Assembly: GCF_002154895.1 (NCBI RefSeq) | Contig: NZ_MUIZ01000002.1 | Location: forward strand, 124,001 to 188,000 | From: Lactococcus petauri | GTDB taxonomy: Bacteria; Bacillota; Bacilli; Lactobacillales; Streptococcaceae | Length of the DNA: 64,000 nucleotides | Direction: 5' to 3' | Part shown: piece after piece, positions 52,278 to 60,999 of the stretch | Layout of the letters: the number at the start of each line of letters is the position of its first letter | How positions within the stretch are numbered: the first letter of the stretch is position 1 | The notes under the pieces: generated by a model | The model's database searches: none | Seen by the model: only the letters and a program-made list of their open reading frames with translations | What the model was told of the DNA's origin: nothing | Program-made: the position numbers and the translations under genes

Positions 52278-52300
52278 TTCCCTAAAAATGGGAAGTTTTT
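52278..52300 (+). terminator. Terminator after the surface protein gene
   Basis: TTCCC / GGGAA with a 7-nt loop and T5. A second hairpin, AAAAGACAA / TTGTCTTTT, lies at 52338-52369. Confidence 0.7.
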
Positions 52301-52441
52301 CTAAAAGCAAAATAGGTATAGTATTTTGAGATATAAGAAAAGACAATGTCACAAGGACTTTGTCTTTTTGTATTTTACTTTACTCGTATCGAAGACAAGT
52401 TTATCATTTTGCAAAGTAAATTTTAGGAAAGAAGATATTTC

Positions 52442-52450
52442 TGTTAAAAT
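52442..52450 (+). promoter_or_regulatory. Extended -10 abutting rsuA
   Basis: TGTTAAAAT ends 8 nt before the ATG at 52459; no RBS lies between. Confidence 0.6.
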
Positions 52451-52458
52451 AGACAAAT

Positions 52459-53163
52459 ATGAGACTAGATCACTACCTGTTCCTCAATGGATGGAAGGAT
52501 AAGAAAGAACGCAAACGCTTGATACAGACCAGAAAGATTATAATTGATGGAGAAGTAGAGTATAACCTAAGTCGCAATGTCGATCCTCAGATGCATGAAA
52601 TTATTGTCAATCAGCAACAGCTCACAACATTTGGACATCATTATTTTATGATGAATAAGCCAGCTGGTGTACTTTCAGCCAATAAAGATGAGCACCTGCC
52701 CACCTATCGTGACCTTGTGGAAGAAAAGAATGATGCACTCTATCCTGTGGGACGGCTTGACTTTTTAACGACAGGATTACTATTCATCACGGACAATGGG
52801 CCATTGGGCATCGATATGCTTAAGCCACAGCAACATGTTTCTAAAACATATTTCGTAGAGACATGGGAACCACTTGAAGAAAGTGATAGAGCTGCCTTTG
52901 CGGCGGGCCTTGAATTTATCGGAGGTGTTCGTACGCAGCCAGCGCAACTCGAAATTTTAGATGCGCATCATGCTAAAGTTACTATCCAAGAAGGCAAATA
53001 TCATCAGGTTAAGAAAATGTTCTTAGCTTTAGGTAAAAAAGTTGAGCAACTGCAACGTTTAAGTTTTGGACCGCTGGTCTTAGATGAAGATTTGCAACCA
53101 GGTGCTTATCGCCCTCTTACGCAGCAAGAGATCTTGAGTCTGAAGCCTTATATGAGAAAGTAA
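52459..53163 (+). CDS. rsuA: 16S rRNA pseudouridine synthase (RsuA family)
   Basis: A 234-residue pseudouridine synthase. The N-terminal S4 domain (MRLDHYLFLNGWKDKKERKR, about 1-60) is followed by the catalytic domain with the family motif VGRLDFLTTGLL (the Asp is the catalytic residue) and GKYHQVKKMFLALGKKV. RsuA modifies U516 in the 16S rRNA; some homologues act at other sites. The gene stands alone. Its extended -10 lies 8 nt upstream of the start and no RBS is visible, so the message is probably leaderless. Confidence 0.9.
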   Translation: MRLDHYLFLNGWKDKKERKRLIQTRKIIIDGEVEYNLSRNVDPQMHEIIVNQQQLTTFGHHYFMMNKPAGVLSANKDEHLPTYRDLVEEKNDALYPVGRLDFLTTGLLFITDNGPLGIDMLKPQQHVSKTYFVETWEPLEESDRAAFAAGLEFIGGVRTQPAQLEILDAHHAKVTIQEGKYHQVKKMFLALGKKVEQLQRLSFGPLVLDEDLQPGAYRPLTQQEILSLKPYMRK

Positions 53164-53238
53164 GATTCTTTGACAGTCTGATAAGGCAAGTGTTATAATC
53201 ATTATCACTTAAACTTGATGAAGAAAGGAAGTGCCACT

Positions 53239-53727
53239 ATGTCTATTTATAATTTTACGGTGAAGGGAAAACAAGGAGATGATATCTCTTTGTCCGACTA
53301 TAAAGGCAAAGTTCTACTCGTAGTGAATACTGCGACAAGATGTGGTTTTACACCACAATATGATGGACTTCAAAAACTTTATGATGAATATAAAGAGTCC
53401 GGGTTTGAAATTCTCGATTTTCCTTGTAATCAATTTAAAGAGCAAGCACCTGGCACAGCTGATGAGATTGATCAGTTTTGTACATTGAACTATGGAACAA
53501 CTTTCCCACGCTTTCAAAAGATTGATGTTAATGGCGCGGATGAAAGCCCGCTCTATACATGGTTAAAAGAAGAAAAAGGAAGCCCGCTTGGAAAAAAAAT
53601 CAAGTGGAATTTTACGAAGTTCTTGATCAACGCTCAGGGAGAAGTTGTCGCACGTTATGCTCCAGCAACAGAACCTGAAAAAATTGCCAAAGATATTAAA
53701 AAAGAGCTTGAAAAAGTAGAAAAATAG
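53239..53727 (+). CDS. gpx: Glutathione peroxidase-family thiol peroxidase
   Basis: A 162-residue thioredoxin-fold peroxidase reducing hydroperoxides. The active-site cysteine lies in NTATRCGFTPQY; the catalytic Gln and Trp fall in the family blocks FPCNQFKEQAPG and KIKWNFTKFLI. It uses Cys rather than Sec and would be reduced by thioredoxin or glutathione. I start at ATG 53239 with AAAGGAAG upstream; the in-frame ATG at 53215 has none. It is a single gene. Confidence 0.92.
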   Translation: MSIYNFTVKGKQGDDISLSDYKGKVLLVVNTATRCGFTPQYDGLQKLYDEYKESGFEILDFPCNQFKEQAPGTADEIDQFCTLNYGTTFPRFQKIDVNGADESPLYTWLKEEKGSPLGKKIKWNFTKFLINAQGEVVARYAPATEPEKIAKDIKKELEKVEK

Positions 53728-53793
53728 GAGCATATGCCTCCTGTTTTTTCTTTTGGTATCATTATAAAGAAGCTCATATTTATAGCTGGTTTA

Positions 53794-53802
53794 TGCTATA
53801 AT
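53794..53802 (+). promoter_or_regulatory. Extended -10 abutting the RpiR-family gene
   Basis: TGCTATAAT ends 6 nt before the ATG 53809. GAGG lies only 1 nt before the ATG, too close for an RBS. Confidence 0.65.
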
Positions 53803-53808
53803 TGAGGC

Positions 53809-54660
53809 ATGAATATTCTGCTCGAAATCCAAACAAAATTAAAAGAACTTTCCCCTAACGAGTCAAAAGTTGGAAAGTATGTTCTCGCTTTTCCTGAGGC
53901 TGTCATCAACCTAAGCACCCAAGACATTGCTAAAAATAGTCAAGTGTCACCAGCTACAGTTATTCGCTTTGTCAAATCCATCGGACTTGAAGGTGTTCCC
54001 CAACTTAAGCAGCAACTTTCCGTCTGGAAGGCGAGCGCCCAATCGGATACAGATTTTCAAGAATTACGTCCTAATGAAGAGATAGACTCAATAAAATCAA
54101 AATTAAAAGCGCGCATTAATCATATGACAGAACTTGTTAATGGTCATTTAAACAATGAGAGACTTGCTAAAACGGTCGACCTGATTGATGAAGCGGAGTT
54201 AATCTTTATTTTCGGGATTGGAGCTTCTTTTCTTGTGGCTCAAGACCTAGCTCAAAAATTGAACCGTATTGGCAAAATCAGTATTTGTGCGGACAATACG
54301 CACACGATGGCTGTCAATTTAACCAATAATAATCAAAAGAAACTCTTTATCGCTGTCAGTGACCGGGGGGAATCCCGTGAAGTTTTAGCTATGCTTGATT
54401 TGGCTCAAGCTGAAAAGATTGAAACCATTGCGATTACCGGTATCGAAAACTCAAGTCTTGCTAAACGTGCCGAATATCCGCTCATTTCTCTATCAGGAGA
54501 GAATTTTGAGTTTAGGCATGCAGCTACGGTTTCAATGCTGGCACAATTGTATCTCATCGATTTGCTCTTTTATGCCTATGTCAGCAAAAACTTTGATGAT
54601 GCACGAGAATCAGTGATTCGTTCTTTAGATATCGTTCGTCATCTGGAAAAAAATTATTGA
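53809..54660 (+). CDS. RpiR/MurR-family transcriptional regulator with SIS domain
   Basis: A 283-residue regulator with an N-terminal RpiR HTH (about 1-77; STQDIAKNSQVSPATVIRFV) and a SIS sugar-phosphate-binding domain (about 120-260; IFGIGASFLVAQDLAQKL and VSDRGESREVL). Such proteins sense phosphosugars, including MurNAc-6-phosphate in MurR. Two DUF871/PTS operons in this window handle related amino sugars, but neither is adjacent, so that link is speculative. A leaderless message is likely: the extended -10 ends 6 nt upstream. A terminator follows at 54676-54730. Confidence 0.85.
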   Translation: MNILLEIQTKLKELSPNESKVGKYVLAFPEAVINLSTQDIAKNSQVSPATVIRFVKSIGLEGVPQLKQQLSVWKASAQSDTDFQELRPNEEIDSIKSKLKARINHMTELVNGHLNNERLAKTVDLIDEAELIFIFGIGASFLVAQDLAQKLNRIGKISICADNTHTMAVNLTNNNQKKLFIAVSDRGESREVLAMLDLAQAEKIETIAITGIENSSLAKRAEYPLISLSGENFEFRHAATVSMLAQLYLIDLLFYAYVSKNFDDARESVIRSLDIVRHLEKNY

Positions 54661-54675
54661 TGTGAAGTTATACAT

Positions 54676-54730
54676 AAAAACAGTAAAAATCTTGGCGTTT
54701 TCGTTGTGAAGCGAGATTCTTACTGTTTTC
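54676..54730 (+). terminator. Terminator after the RpiR-family gene
   Basis: Long hairpin with outer arms AAAACAGTAA / TTACTGTTTT and an inner AATCT/AGATT pairing. Confidence 0.75.
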
Positions 54731-54764
54731 TTTACCTTAAACTTTTTTATGTTAAAATAGAAGA

Positions 54765-56669
54765 ATGATTTTACTACAAGGGAATGGGATAGCACGCACT
54801 TTTGGTGGCGATGTTTTATTCGAAAATATAAATTTTAATCTTCAGGACCACTCACGCATGGCTTTAGTCGGACGCAATGGTGCGGGAAAATCGACTTTAT
54901 TGAAGATTATTGCAGGCGTTGAAGAACCTTCAGCAGGATCGATTTCTAAGGTCAAGGACTTGCATTTAAACTATTTGGCTCAAGATACAGGACTTTCTTC
55001 AGAATTAACCATTTTTGAAGAAATGTTGACGGTCTTTGAAAAACTCCGTCAAACAGAGCGACAATTGCGTCAGATGGAATTACAGATGTCGGAGTTAACG
55101 GGTGGTGACTTAGAGAGTTTGATGCACCGTTATGATTCTTTATCGGAAGAATTTCGTCAAGCCAACGGTTTTACCTATGAAGCAGAGATTAAGTCAGTAC
55201 TTAATGGTTTTCGTTTCGATGAGAAGATGTGGGACCGTGCTATTTCTTCCTTATCTGGTGGACAAAAAACACGATTAGCTTTGGCAAAAATGCTTTTAGA
55301 AAAGCCTGATTTGTTGATTTTGGATGAGCCAACCAACCATTTGGATATTGAAACTTTGGCGTGGTTAGAAACTTACCTGAAAAACTATTCAGGAAGTCTT
55401 TTGATTGTCAGTCACGACCGTTATTTCTTAGATAAGGTTGTGACAGAAACCTTGGAGATTTCACGAGGCAAGCTGACACGCTTTGCAGGAAATTACAGTA
55501 AATATATTGAACTTAAAGCAGAGATGCTCGCCACTGAGCAAAAGAACTATGATAAGCAACAAAAAGAAATTGAAAAATTAGAAGATTTCGTTGCTCGAAA
55601 TATGGTTCGTGCCTCTACAACAAAACGTGCCCAATCACGCCAGAAAAAGTTGGAAAAGATGGAGCGTATCGAAGCACCGAGCGCAAGCGAAGCGGCTGCT
55701 CATATGACCTTTTCTCCAGCTAAAAAGTCGGGCAACATCGTTCTTACAGTTGAAGATGCAGCAGTGGGATACGATAAAGTCCTCGCTGAGCCTATCAATA
55801 TCGATACACGCAAACATGATGCCATTGCTATTGTTGGACCAAACGGGATTGGGAAGACAACATTGATCAAGTCAATCATTGGTCAAATTCCTCTTCTTAA
55901 GGGCCAGGTGAAGCTGGGAGCGAATGTCGACTTAGGATACTATGACCAAGAACAAGGGGCTCTCACGCCTTCTAACAGTGTTCTTGACGAGATTTGGAAT
56001 GAGCATCGTCTCTTACCAGAGGTAGAAATACGTAATCTTTTAGGGGCCTTCCTTTTCAGCGGCGAAGATGTGAAAAAGACCGTTTCGATGTTATCGGGGG
56101 GAGAAAAAGCACGTCTTCTTTTGGCGAAGCTCGCTATGCAACATGATAATTTTCTTGTGCTGGATGAACCTACCAACCACTTGGATATCGACAGCCGCGA
56201 GGTTTTGGAGAATAGCTTGATCGACTTCGATGGCACTTTACTCTTTGTCAGTCATGACCGTTATTTTATCAATCGGGTTGCGACCAAAGTTCTCGAAATA
56301 TCACCTCAAGGAAGTAAACTTTACCTGGGCGATTACGATTATTATTTAGAGAAAAAACGCCAAGAAGAAGAGACACATCAAGAAGTTGTTTTGGAAGAAC
56401 AACCAGAAAGTTCGGGCCAGATGGACTATGCGCAACAAAAAGAAGCACAGAAAATCCGTCGCAAGTTCGAACGTGAAGTCAATGCTGCGGAAGAAAAACT
56501 TGCTGCTCTGGAACAACAAAGCGAAGAAATTTCCCAAGCTATGTTAGACATAACAGATGACTTTGTTAAACTGGGTGAACTCCAAGCAACGCTCGACCAA
56601 CTGTCTGAACAAAAAGAAGAAACAGAGATGAACTTACTGGAAGCAATGGAAAGCTTAGAAAGTTTATGA
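54765..56669 (+). CDS. ABC-F family ATPase (ribosome-associated)
   Basis: A soluble 634-residue ATPase with two ABC domains and no membrane part, as in the ABC-F group that acts on the ribosomal E site. First domain: GRNGAGKST, LSGGQKTRLALAKML, LLILDEPTNHLD. Linker (about 245-310) rich in Lys, Arg and Glu. Second domain: GPNGIGKTT, LSGGEKARLLLAKLA, LVLDEPTNHLD. A charged coiled-coil C-terminus (about 540-634) resembles Uup/YdiF-type members rather than resistance proteins. TGTTAAAAT ends 6 nt before the ATG without an RBS, so a leaderless mRNA is likely. Confidence 0.92.
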   Translation: MILLQGNGIARTFGGDVLFENINFNLQDHSRMALVGRNGAGKSTLLKIIAGVEEPSAGSISKVKDLHLNYLAQDTGLSSELTIFEEMLTVFEKLRQTERQLRQMELQMSELTGGDLESLMHRYDSLSEEFRQANGFTYEAEIKSVLNGFRFDEKMWDRAISSLSGGQKTRLALAKMLLEKPDLLILDEPTNHLDIETLAWLETYLKNYSGSLLIVSHDRYFLDKVVTETLEISRGKLTRFAGNYSKYIELKAEMLATEQKNYDKQQKEIEKLEDFVARNMVRASTTKRAQSRQKKLEKMERIEAPSASEAAAHMTFSPAKKSGNIVLTVEDAAVGYDKVLAEPINIDTRKHDAIAIVGPNGIGKTTLIKSIIGQIPLLKGQVKLGANVDLGYYDQEQGALTPSNSVLDEIWNEHRLLPEVEIRNLLGAFLFSGEDVKKTVSMLSGGEKARLLLAKLAMQHDNFLVLDEPTNHLDIDSREVLENSLIDFDGTLLFVSHDRYFINRVATKVLEISPQGSKLYLGDYDYYLEKKRQEEETHQEVVLEEQPESSGQMDYAQQKEAQKIRRKFEREVNAAEEKLAALEQQSEEISQAMLDITDDFVKLGELQATLDQLSEQKEETEMNLLEAMESLESL

Positions 56670-56699
56670 TTGCAAACTTACAGTAAATCTGTTAGACTA

Positions 56700-56840
56700 T
56701 ATAACAAGAAACCTTTAAATTAGCACGAGAGGCTAGCAAGGAAACCGTATAATTGTCTATTTGTATAGTATTTAGGTGCATTCTAAATATTATTGGCATA
56801 TTTTTTTACGCACTTGCAGCTTTATGCAAGTGTTTTTTTG
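56700..56840 (+). promoter_or_regulatory. PyrR-dependent attenuator upstream of pyrE
   Basis: GAGAGGCTAGCAAGG (56727-56741) matches the PyrR-binding loop consensus and can form TAGC/GCTA above CCTT/AAGG. A terminator, CACTTGCA / TGCAAGTG with T7 (56811-56839), follows before pyrE. With UMP bound, PyrR should favour termination. pyrR itself is not in the window. Confidence 0.82.
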
Positions 56841-56892
56841 TGTAAAACAGCGTGCTATTGATATTAACTTAAGGGACTAGAAAGAGGATAAC

Positions 56893-57522
56893 ATGTCATT
56901 ATCAAAAACTATCGCTGCTGATTTACTCGAAATAAAAGCTGTAAGCTTATCGCCGAGTGCACCATTTACATGGGCAAGTGGGATTCAATCTCCTATTTAT
57001 ACAGACAACCGTGTGACCTTGGCTTATCCAGAAGTACGCACTCGTATTGAGCAGGCTTTTGCGGATTTGGTCAAGGCAGAGTTTCCTGAGGTCGAAGTCA
57101 TTGCAGGTACAGCAACAGCAGGTATTCCTCATGGTGCAATTATTGCTGACTATCTTCAATTGCCTTTTGCCTATATTCGTAGCAAACCAAAAGATCACGG
57201 CGCAGGAAACCAAATCGAAGGACGTGTATCTAAAGGGCAAAAAATGGTATTGGTTGAGGATCTTATCTCAACAGGAGGCTCAGTACTAGAAGCAGTGGCT
57301 GCCGCAAAACGTGAAGGGATAGAAGTTCTCGGTGTGATTGCTATCTTTACCTACCAACTCGAAAAAGCAGCAACAAAATTCCAAGAAGCGCAAGTGCCAC
57401 TGCACACATTAACAAATTATTCTGAACTTATCCAAATTGCTCAGGAAACAGGTTATGTAACAGAAGATGAACTTGAAATGCTTAAAAAATTCAAGGATAA
57501 TCAAGAAACATGGAGTAAATAA
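56893..57522 (+). CDS. pyrE: Orotate phosphoribosyltransferase
   Basis: Converts orotate and PRPP to orotidine-5'-phosphate in pyrimidine synthesis. The 209-residue protein has [34 protein letters not shown] and the PRPP-binding motif [12 protein letters not shown]. It is preceded by a PyrR attenuator and followed 38 bp later by pyrC, forming a short pyr operon. AGAGGA serves as the RBS. Confidence 0.96.
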   Translation: MSLSKTIAADLLEIKAVSLSPSAPFTWASGIQSPIYTDNRVTLAYPEVRTRIEQAFADLVKAEFPEVEVIAGTATAGIPHGAIIADYLQLPFAYIRSKPKDHGAGNQIEGRVSKGQKMVLVEDLISTGGSVLEAVAAAKREGIEVLGVIAIFTYQLEKAATKFQEAQVPLHTLTNYSELIQIAQETGYVTEDELEMLKKFKDNQETWSK

Positions 57523-57560
57523 CATAATAAACATTATGTAAAATATAAAAAGGGGAACAG

Positions 57561-58826
57561 ATGATACTCATAAAAAACGGCCGTGTAATCGATCCTGAGT
57601 CCGGTTTTGATCAAGTTGCTGATGTGTTAGTTAAAGATAAGAAGATTATTCGTATTGCCCAAGATTTGGAAGAAGAAGGTGCAGATATTATTGATGCCAG
57701 CAACATGATTGTTGCTCCTGGGCTCATCGATATTCATGTTCATTTTCGTGAACCAGGTCAAACGCATAAAGAGACGATACACACTGGTGCTTTATCTGCA
57801 GCACGTGGTGGTTTTACGACAGTAGTAATGATGGCAAATACTAAACCGATTTTATCGAGTCCTGAAGTGCTTGTAGAGACACTGAAACTTGCAGATGAAG
57901 AGAAAATTCATATTAAGTCCATTGCTTCTATTACCAAAGATTTTGACGGGCGACATTTGACGGATTTTGAGGCTTTGTTAAAGACAGGCGCAGTTGGCTT
58001 TTCAGATGATGGTATTCCATTGAGTGATTCAGGGGTCTTGCATGAAGCTTTGAAGAAAGCCAAGGAAACGGATAGTCTGCTCTCTATTCACGAGGAAGAT
58101 CCCAACTTAGTGGATACGCTTGGAATCAATGAAGGCGAAGTGGCACACCAATGTGGTCTAACAGGAGCGACAAAGGTGGCTGAGTACAGTATGATTGCAC
58201 GTGATGCAATGCTGGCTTTGGATACTCAAGCGCGTTTACATATTCAACATTTGTCTGCAGGCGAAAGTGTAGATGTAGTTCGTTTTGCGCAAAAGATGGG
58301 CGCAAAAGTTAGTGCTGAAGTTACACCACAACATTTTTCACTGACAGAGCAAGCTGTCCTAGAGATTGGTACAAATGCAAAGCTTAATCCTCCACTGCGT
58401 CAAACGAAAGATATTGCGAAAATTTTGGAAGGCTTGAAAGACAACACGATTAGTGTTATTGCGACCGATCATGCGCCACATACCCATGAAGAAAAAAATG
58501 TTGCTTTGGCTGAAGCACCGAGCGGAATGATCGGCTTAGAAACTTCTTTGCAACTGGGGCTTACGCATTTGGTTACTCCTGGACATCTTGAACTGGCTCA
58601 ATTGCTGGCGAAAATGACTGTTAACCCAGCCAAACTATATGGTTTTGATGCAGGATATTTAGCGGAAGGTGGACCGGCTGACATTACCATTTTTGATGCT
58701 CATAATACTTATAAAGTGGATGAAAACTTTGATTCCAAGGCAAGGAACTCACCATTTATCGACCAAGAACTTGTGGGACAAGTCAAATATACGATTTGTT
58801 CAGGAGAAATAGTTTACCGCCCATAA
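57561..58826 (+). CDS. pyrC: Dihydroorotase
   Basis: Cyclises carbamoyl-aspartate to dihydroorotate. A type I dihydroorotase of 421 residues with the zinc motif [21 protein letters not shown], the His blocks SIHEED and [10 protein letters not shown], and [13 protein letters not shown] with the catalytic Asp. RBS AAAGGGG precedes the ATG. It is downstream of pyrE under the same PyrR attenuator. Confidence 0.96.
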   Translation: MILIKNGRVIDPESGFDQVADVLVKDKKIIRIAQDLEEEGADIIDASNMIVAPGLIDIHVHFREPGQTHKETIHTGALSAARGGFTTVVMMANTKPILSSPEVLVETLKLADEEKIHIKSIASITKDFDGRHLTDFEALLKTGAVGFSDDGIPLSDSGVLHEALKKAKETDSLLSIHEEDPNLVDTLGINEGEVAHQCGLTGATKVAEYSMIARDAMLALDTQARLHIQHLSAGESVDVVRFAQKMGAKVSAEVTPQHFSLTEQAVLEIGTNAKLNPPLRQTKDIAKILEGLKDNTISVIATDHAPHTHEEKNVALAEAPSGMIGLETSLQLGLTHLVTPGHLELAQLLAKMTVNPAKLYGFDAGYLAEGGPADITIFDAHNTYKVDENFDSKARNSPFIDQELVGQVKYTICSGEIVYRP

Positions 58827-58909
58827 AAATCTTGCAAGAGCTTACATAAATTGTTAAAATGATTTTAATGTTTAATAAATTTTATTCTAAGCAATAGGAG
58901 AAATCTCAT

Positions 58910-59335
58910 ATGAAAATCAGTAAAACAATTAATGCTCCTGTCGAGTTTGTCTACAATCAGATTCTGGATTCATCACTTTACGATATCGAAAAAAATACTG
59001 GGCACAGACCTGACATCAAGTCTCTTAATGGCTTTGAATATTCAAAAACATTTGGCAAAAACCAACATGGAACTATTACGATTGATGAAGTGGTGAAAGC
59101 CAATAAGTATGCTTTTACCACGAAAACTATCCGCAATACATTCAATACACGTTGGAGTTTTCATCCTGTTGATGATAAGAAAACAGAGATAACTATTGAG
59201 GAAAGCCGTACTTCAAGCGGAATGATTCAAAAATTAAATGATATGTTTGTCGGAACGCTTCTGGGACACTGGAAAAAACGTCAGATGGTCGCTATTTTGA
59301 ATCACATTGAACAAGCTTATAGTGGTGGGAAGTGA
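58910..59335 (+). CDS. DUF3284 domain protein
   Basis: A 141-residue protein of the DUF3284 family, related to SRPBCC/START folds. It starts MKISKTINAPVEFVYNQILD; a central TITIDEVVKANKYAF and a late TEITIEESRTS are typical. DUF3284 genes often lie near Lac-family PTS genes; here the second DUF871-PTS operon begins 1.3 kb downstream. Function unknown. The acetyltransferase gene starts 4 bp after its stop. Confidence 0.78.
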   Translation: MKISKTINAPVEFVYNQILDSSLYDIEKNTGHRPDIKSLNGFEYSKTFGKNQHGTITIDEVVKANKYAFTTKTIRNTFNTRWSFHPVDDKKTEITIEESRTSSGMIQKLNDMFVGTLLGHWKKRQMVAILNHIEQAYSGGK

Positions 59336-59339
59336 AGAG

Positions 59340-60347
59340 ATGGAAAAGAAACAGCATGAACTTTTAGACCTCGCGACTTATGCTTTTAATAAGCCCCGAA
59401 GTAAGGAGCGAGAAGAAGCGTTTGATAAACTTTTAAGTTTTTCAAAACCATACAGTTACTGGGAAAACGATGAGCTATCCTCTATGATTATCGATACCTC
59501 TTTTAGGGTCTATTGGAAGGATGCAAAGCTAAAGATGTCGGGAATTGGTTATGTTGCCTCTTACCCAGAATTTAGAGGAAACGGCAGCATTCGTAAACTC
59601 ATGACCGATATTTTAGAAGACAACTATGAAGCTGGCACCGCCTTAAGCTATCTGGCTCCCTTCTCTTATCAGTTTTACGGACAATTTGGTTATCATTACG
59701 CTTTTGACCAAAAAGCATATACGATTCCTGCACAAGAATTTCCTAAAGGCAAAAAAACAGTGGGTCAAGTGCAGCGCCGCACTGTAAGTGAGGAGCTTTT
59801 GGAAGAAGTGGCTCAGGTCCATGATCAAGTCTATAACCAAGGTTCACTGGTCCGTCCACAACATGTTTGGGAATACTATTTCAAATATAAAGCACAGCCC
59901 TTCTTTGCGACTTATGAGGAAAATGGCAGAGTCCTAGGTTACTTAATTTATGAATTTGCAGGTACGGCTTTTGTGATTCGTGAATGTATTACATTGACCC
60001 ATGAAGCTCAAGATGCACTTTATCGTTTTGTCTCAAGCCACGCTGCAAGTTTTGAAGTTATTAAATGGACTGCTCCTTCAAATGTATATCTTGAACATGA
60101 TCTGGCTGAACCGTCTCGTATACAGCTACAGCTGCAACCTTATATGCAAGCTCGTATTGTTAATCTGCAAGCATTTTTGAAAGTGAACGGTCAGCCTGAA
60201 TTTTCTGCCCGTATTGTTGATGATATTTTGCCACAAAATAATATCTGTGTTGGCCCTGAGACAGCCCAACCAGAGGAAATGACCATTGGAGTATTTACTG
60301 CCCGTGTACTACGAGAAAATAAAGCCATTCTTCGTGAATATTTTTAA
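59340..60347 (+). CDS. GNAT acetyltransferase, Eis-like
   Basis: A 335-residue protein with an N-terminal GNAT domain (about 5-140; GYVASYPEFRGNGSIRKLM contains the acetyl-CoA loop RGNGSI), a second GNAT-like region, and a C-terminal SCP2-like part (about 270-335), the layout of Eis/YkkB-type acetyltransferases. These acylate amines on small molecules or peptides. Start ATG 59340 lies 4 bp after the DUF3284 stop. A longer frame from TTG 59307 lies inside the preceding gene. A terminator follows at 60359-60401. Confidence 0.83.
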   Translation: MEKKQHELLDLATYAFNKPRSKEREEAFDKLLSFSKPYSYWENDELSSMIIDTSFRVYWKDAKLKMSGIGYVASYPEFRGNGSIRKLMTDILEDNYEAGTALSYLAPFSYQFYGQFGYHYAFDQKAYTIPAQEFPKGKKTVGQVQRRTVSEELLEEVAQVHDQVYNQGSLVRPQHVWEYYFKYKAQPFFATYEENGRVLGYLIYEFAGTAFVIRECITLTHEAQDALYRFVSSHAASFEVIKWTAPSNVYLEHDLAEPSRIQLQLQPYMQARIVNLQAFLKVNGQPEFSARIVDDILPQNNICVGPETAQPEEMTIGVFTARVLRENKAILREYF

Positions 60348-60358
60348 AATAATCAAAC

Positions 60359-60401
60359 TAAACACCGAATCTTAACTTTTTTTGTAGATTTGGTGTTTTT
60401 A
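60359..60401 (+). terminator. Terminator after the Eis-like gene
   Basis: AACACC.AATC / GATT.GGTGTT stem with a T-rich tail. Confidence 0.8.
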
Positions 60402-60500
60402 TTAATTAAAACTAAAAAAATAACACGATTTTGTTTCTAAATTTGTAACATGTTTCAGAAATCAGCCAGAAAATTAAAGTTTTTAATGGTTTGAAGAAAA

Positions 60501-60514
60501 TGAAAGCGCTAAAA
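60501..60514. promoter_or_regulatory. Upstream cre site of the EIIB-DUF871-EIIC operon
   Basis: TGAAAGCGCTAAAA matches the cre consensus at 13 of 14 positions, about 60 bp upstream of the -35. Confidence 0.65.
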
Positions 60515-60574
60515 ATAAGGGTTTCATTAAAAAATACTTGTTTTTTCGCTTAATATTGTTTGGACAAATTATAT

Positions 60575-60613
60575 TTGAAATCGCTTTCTGAAACCGCTAT
60601 ACTATTGGTATAG
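60575..60613 (+). promoter_or_regulatory. Promoter with overlapping cre and a palindrome
   Basis: TTGAAA (60575-60580), a 17-bp spacer and TATACT (60598-60603). A cre site, TGAAATCGCTTTCT (60576-60589, 13 of 14), overlaps the -35 and spacer, so CcpA should block the promoter. CTATAC/GTATAG arms (60597-60613) over the -10 could be a further operator. Confidence 0.75.
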
Positions 60614-60636
60614 ATAAAAAGAAGGAGATCATAGAA

Positions 60637-60960
60637 ATGGCAGAAAAAGTTATTGCATTAGCCTGTGCAGCAGGTATGTCAACATCATTACTCGTGACAA
60701 AAATGCAACAAGCTGCACAAGAAGCAGGAAAAGATTATGAAATCTACGCAAAGTCTGTAGCTGAAATTGACAACATGTTGTCTGGCTCAGAGAAACCAGA
60801 TGTATTGCTTCTCGGTCCGCAAGTGGCTTACATGAAAAATGAAGTCATCAAAAAAGCAGCAGCAGTTGATGTTCCTTGTGATGTGATTAAAATGCAAGAT
60901 TACGGCATGATGAATGGAAAAAATGTTGTAGCAGCCGCTGACGCATTAATGAATGGATAA
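60637..60960 (+). CDS. PTS EIIB, Lac/cellobiose family
   Basis: A 107-residue phosphocarrier of the CelA/ChbB type. The phosphorylated cysteine is C10 in ALACAAGMSTSLL. The remainder (DVLLLGPQVAYM and DVIKMQDYGMMNG) is typical. It passes phosphate to sugar taken up by the EIIC at 62144-63625; no EIIA gene lies in this operon, so an EIIA from elsewhere must serve. It is the first gene of the operon, with AAGGAG before the ATG and a cre-controlled promoter. Confidence 0.93.
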   Translation: MAEKVIALACAAGMSTSLLVTKMQQAAQEAGKDYEIYAKSVAEIDNMLSGSEKPDVLLLGPQVAYMKNEVIKKAAAVDVPCDVIKMQDYGMMNGKNVVAAADALMNG

Positions 60961-60999
60961 AGAGAATTTGTAGAAATTCTAGATAAAGAAAGGAGTATT

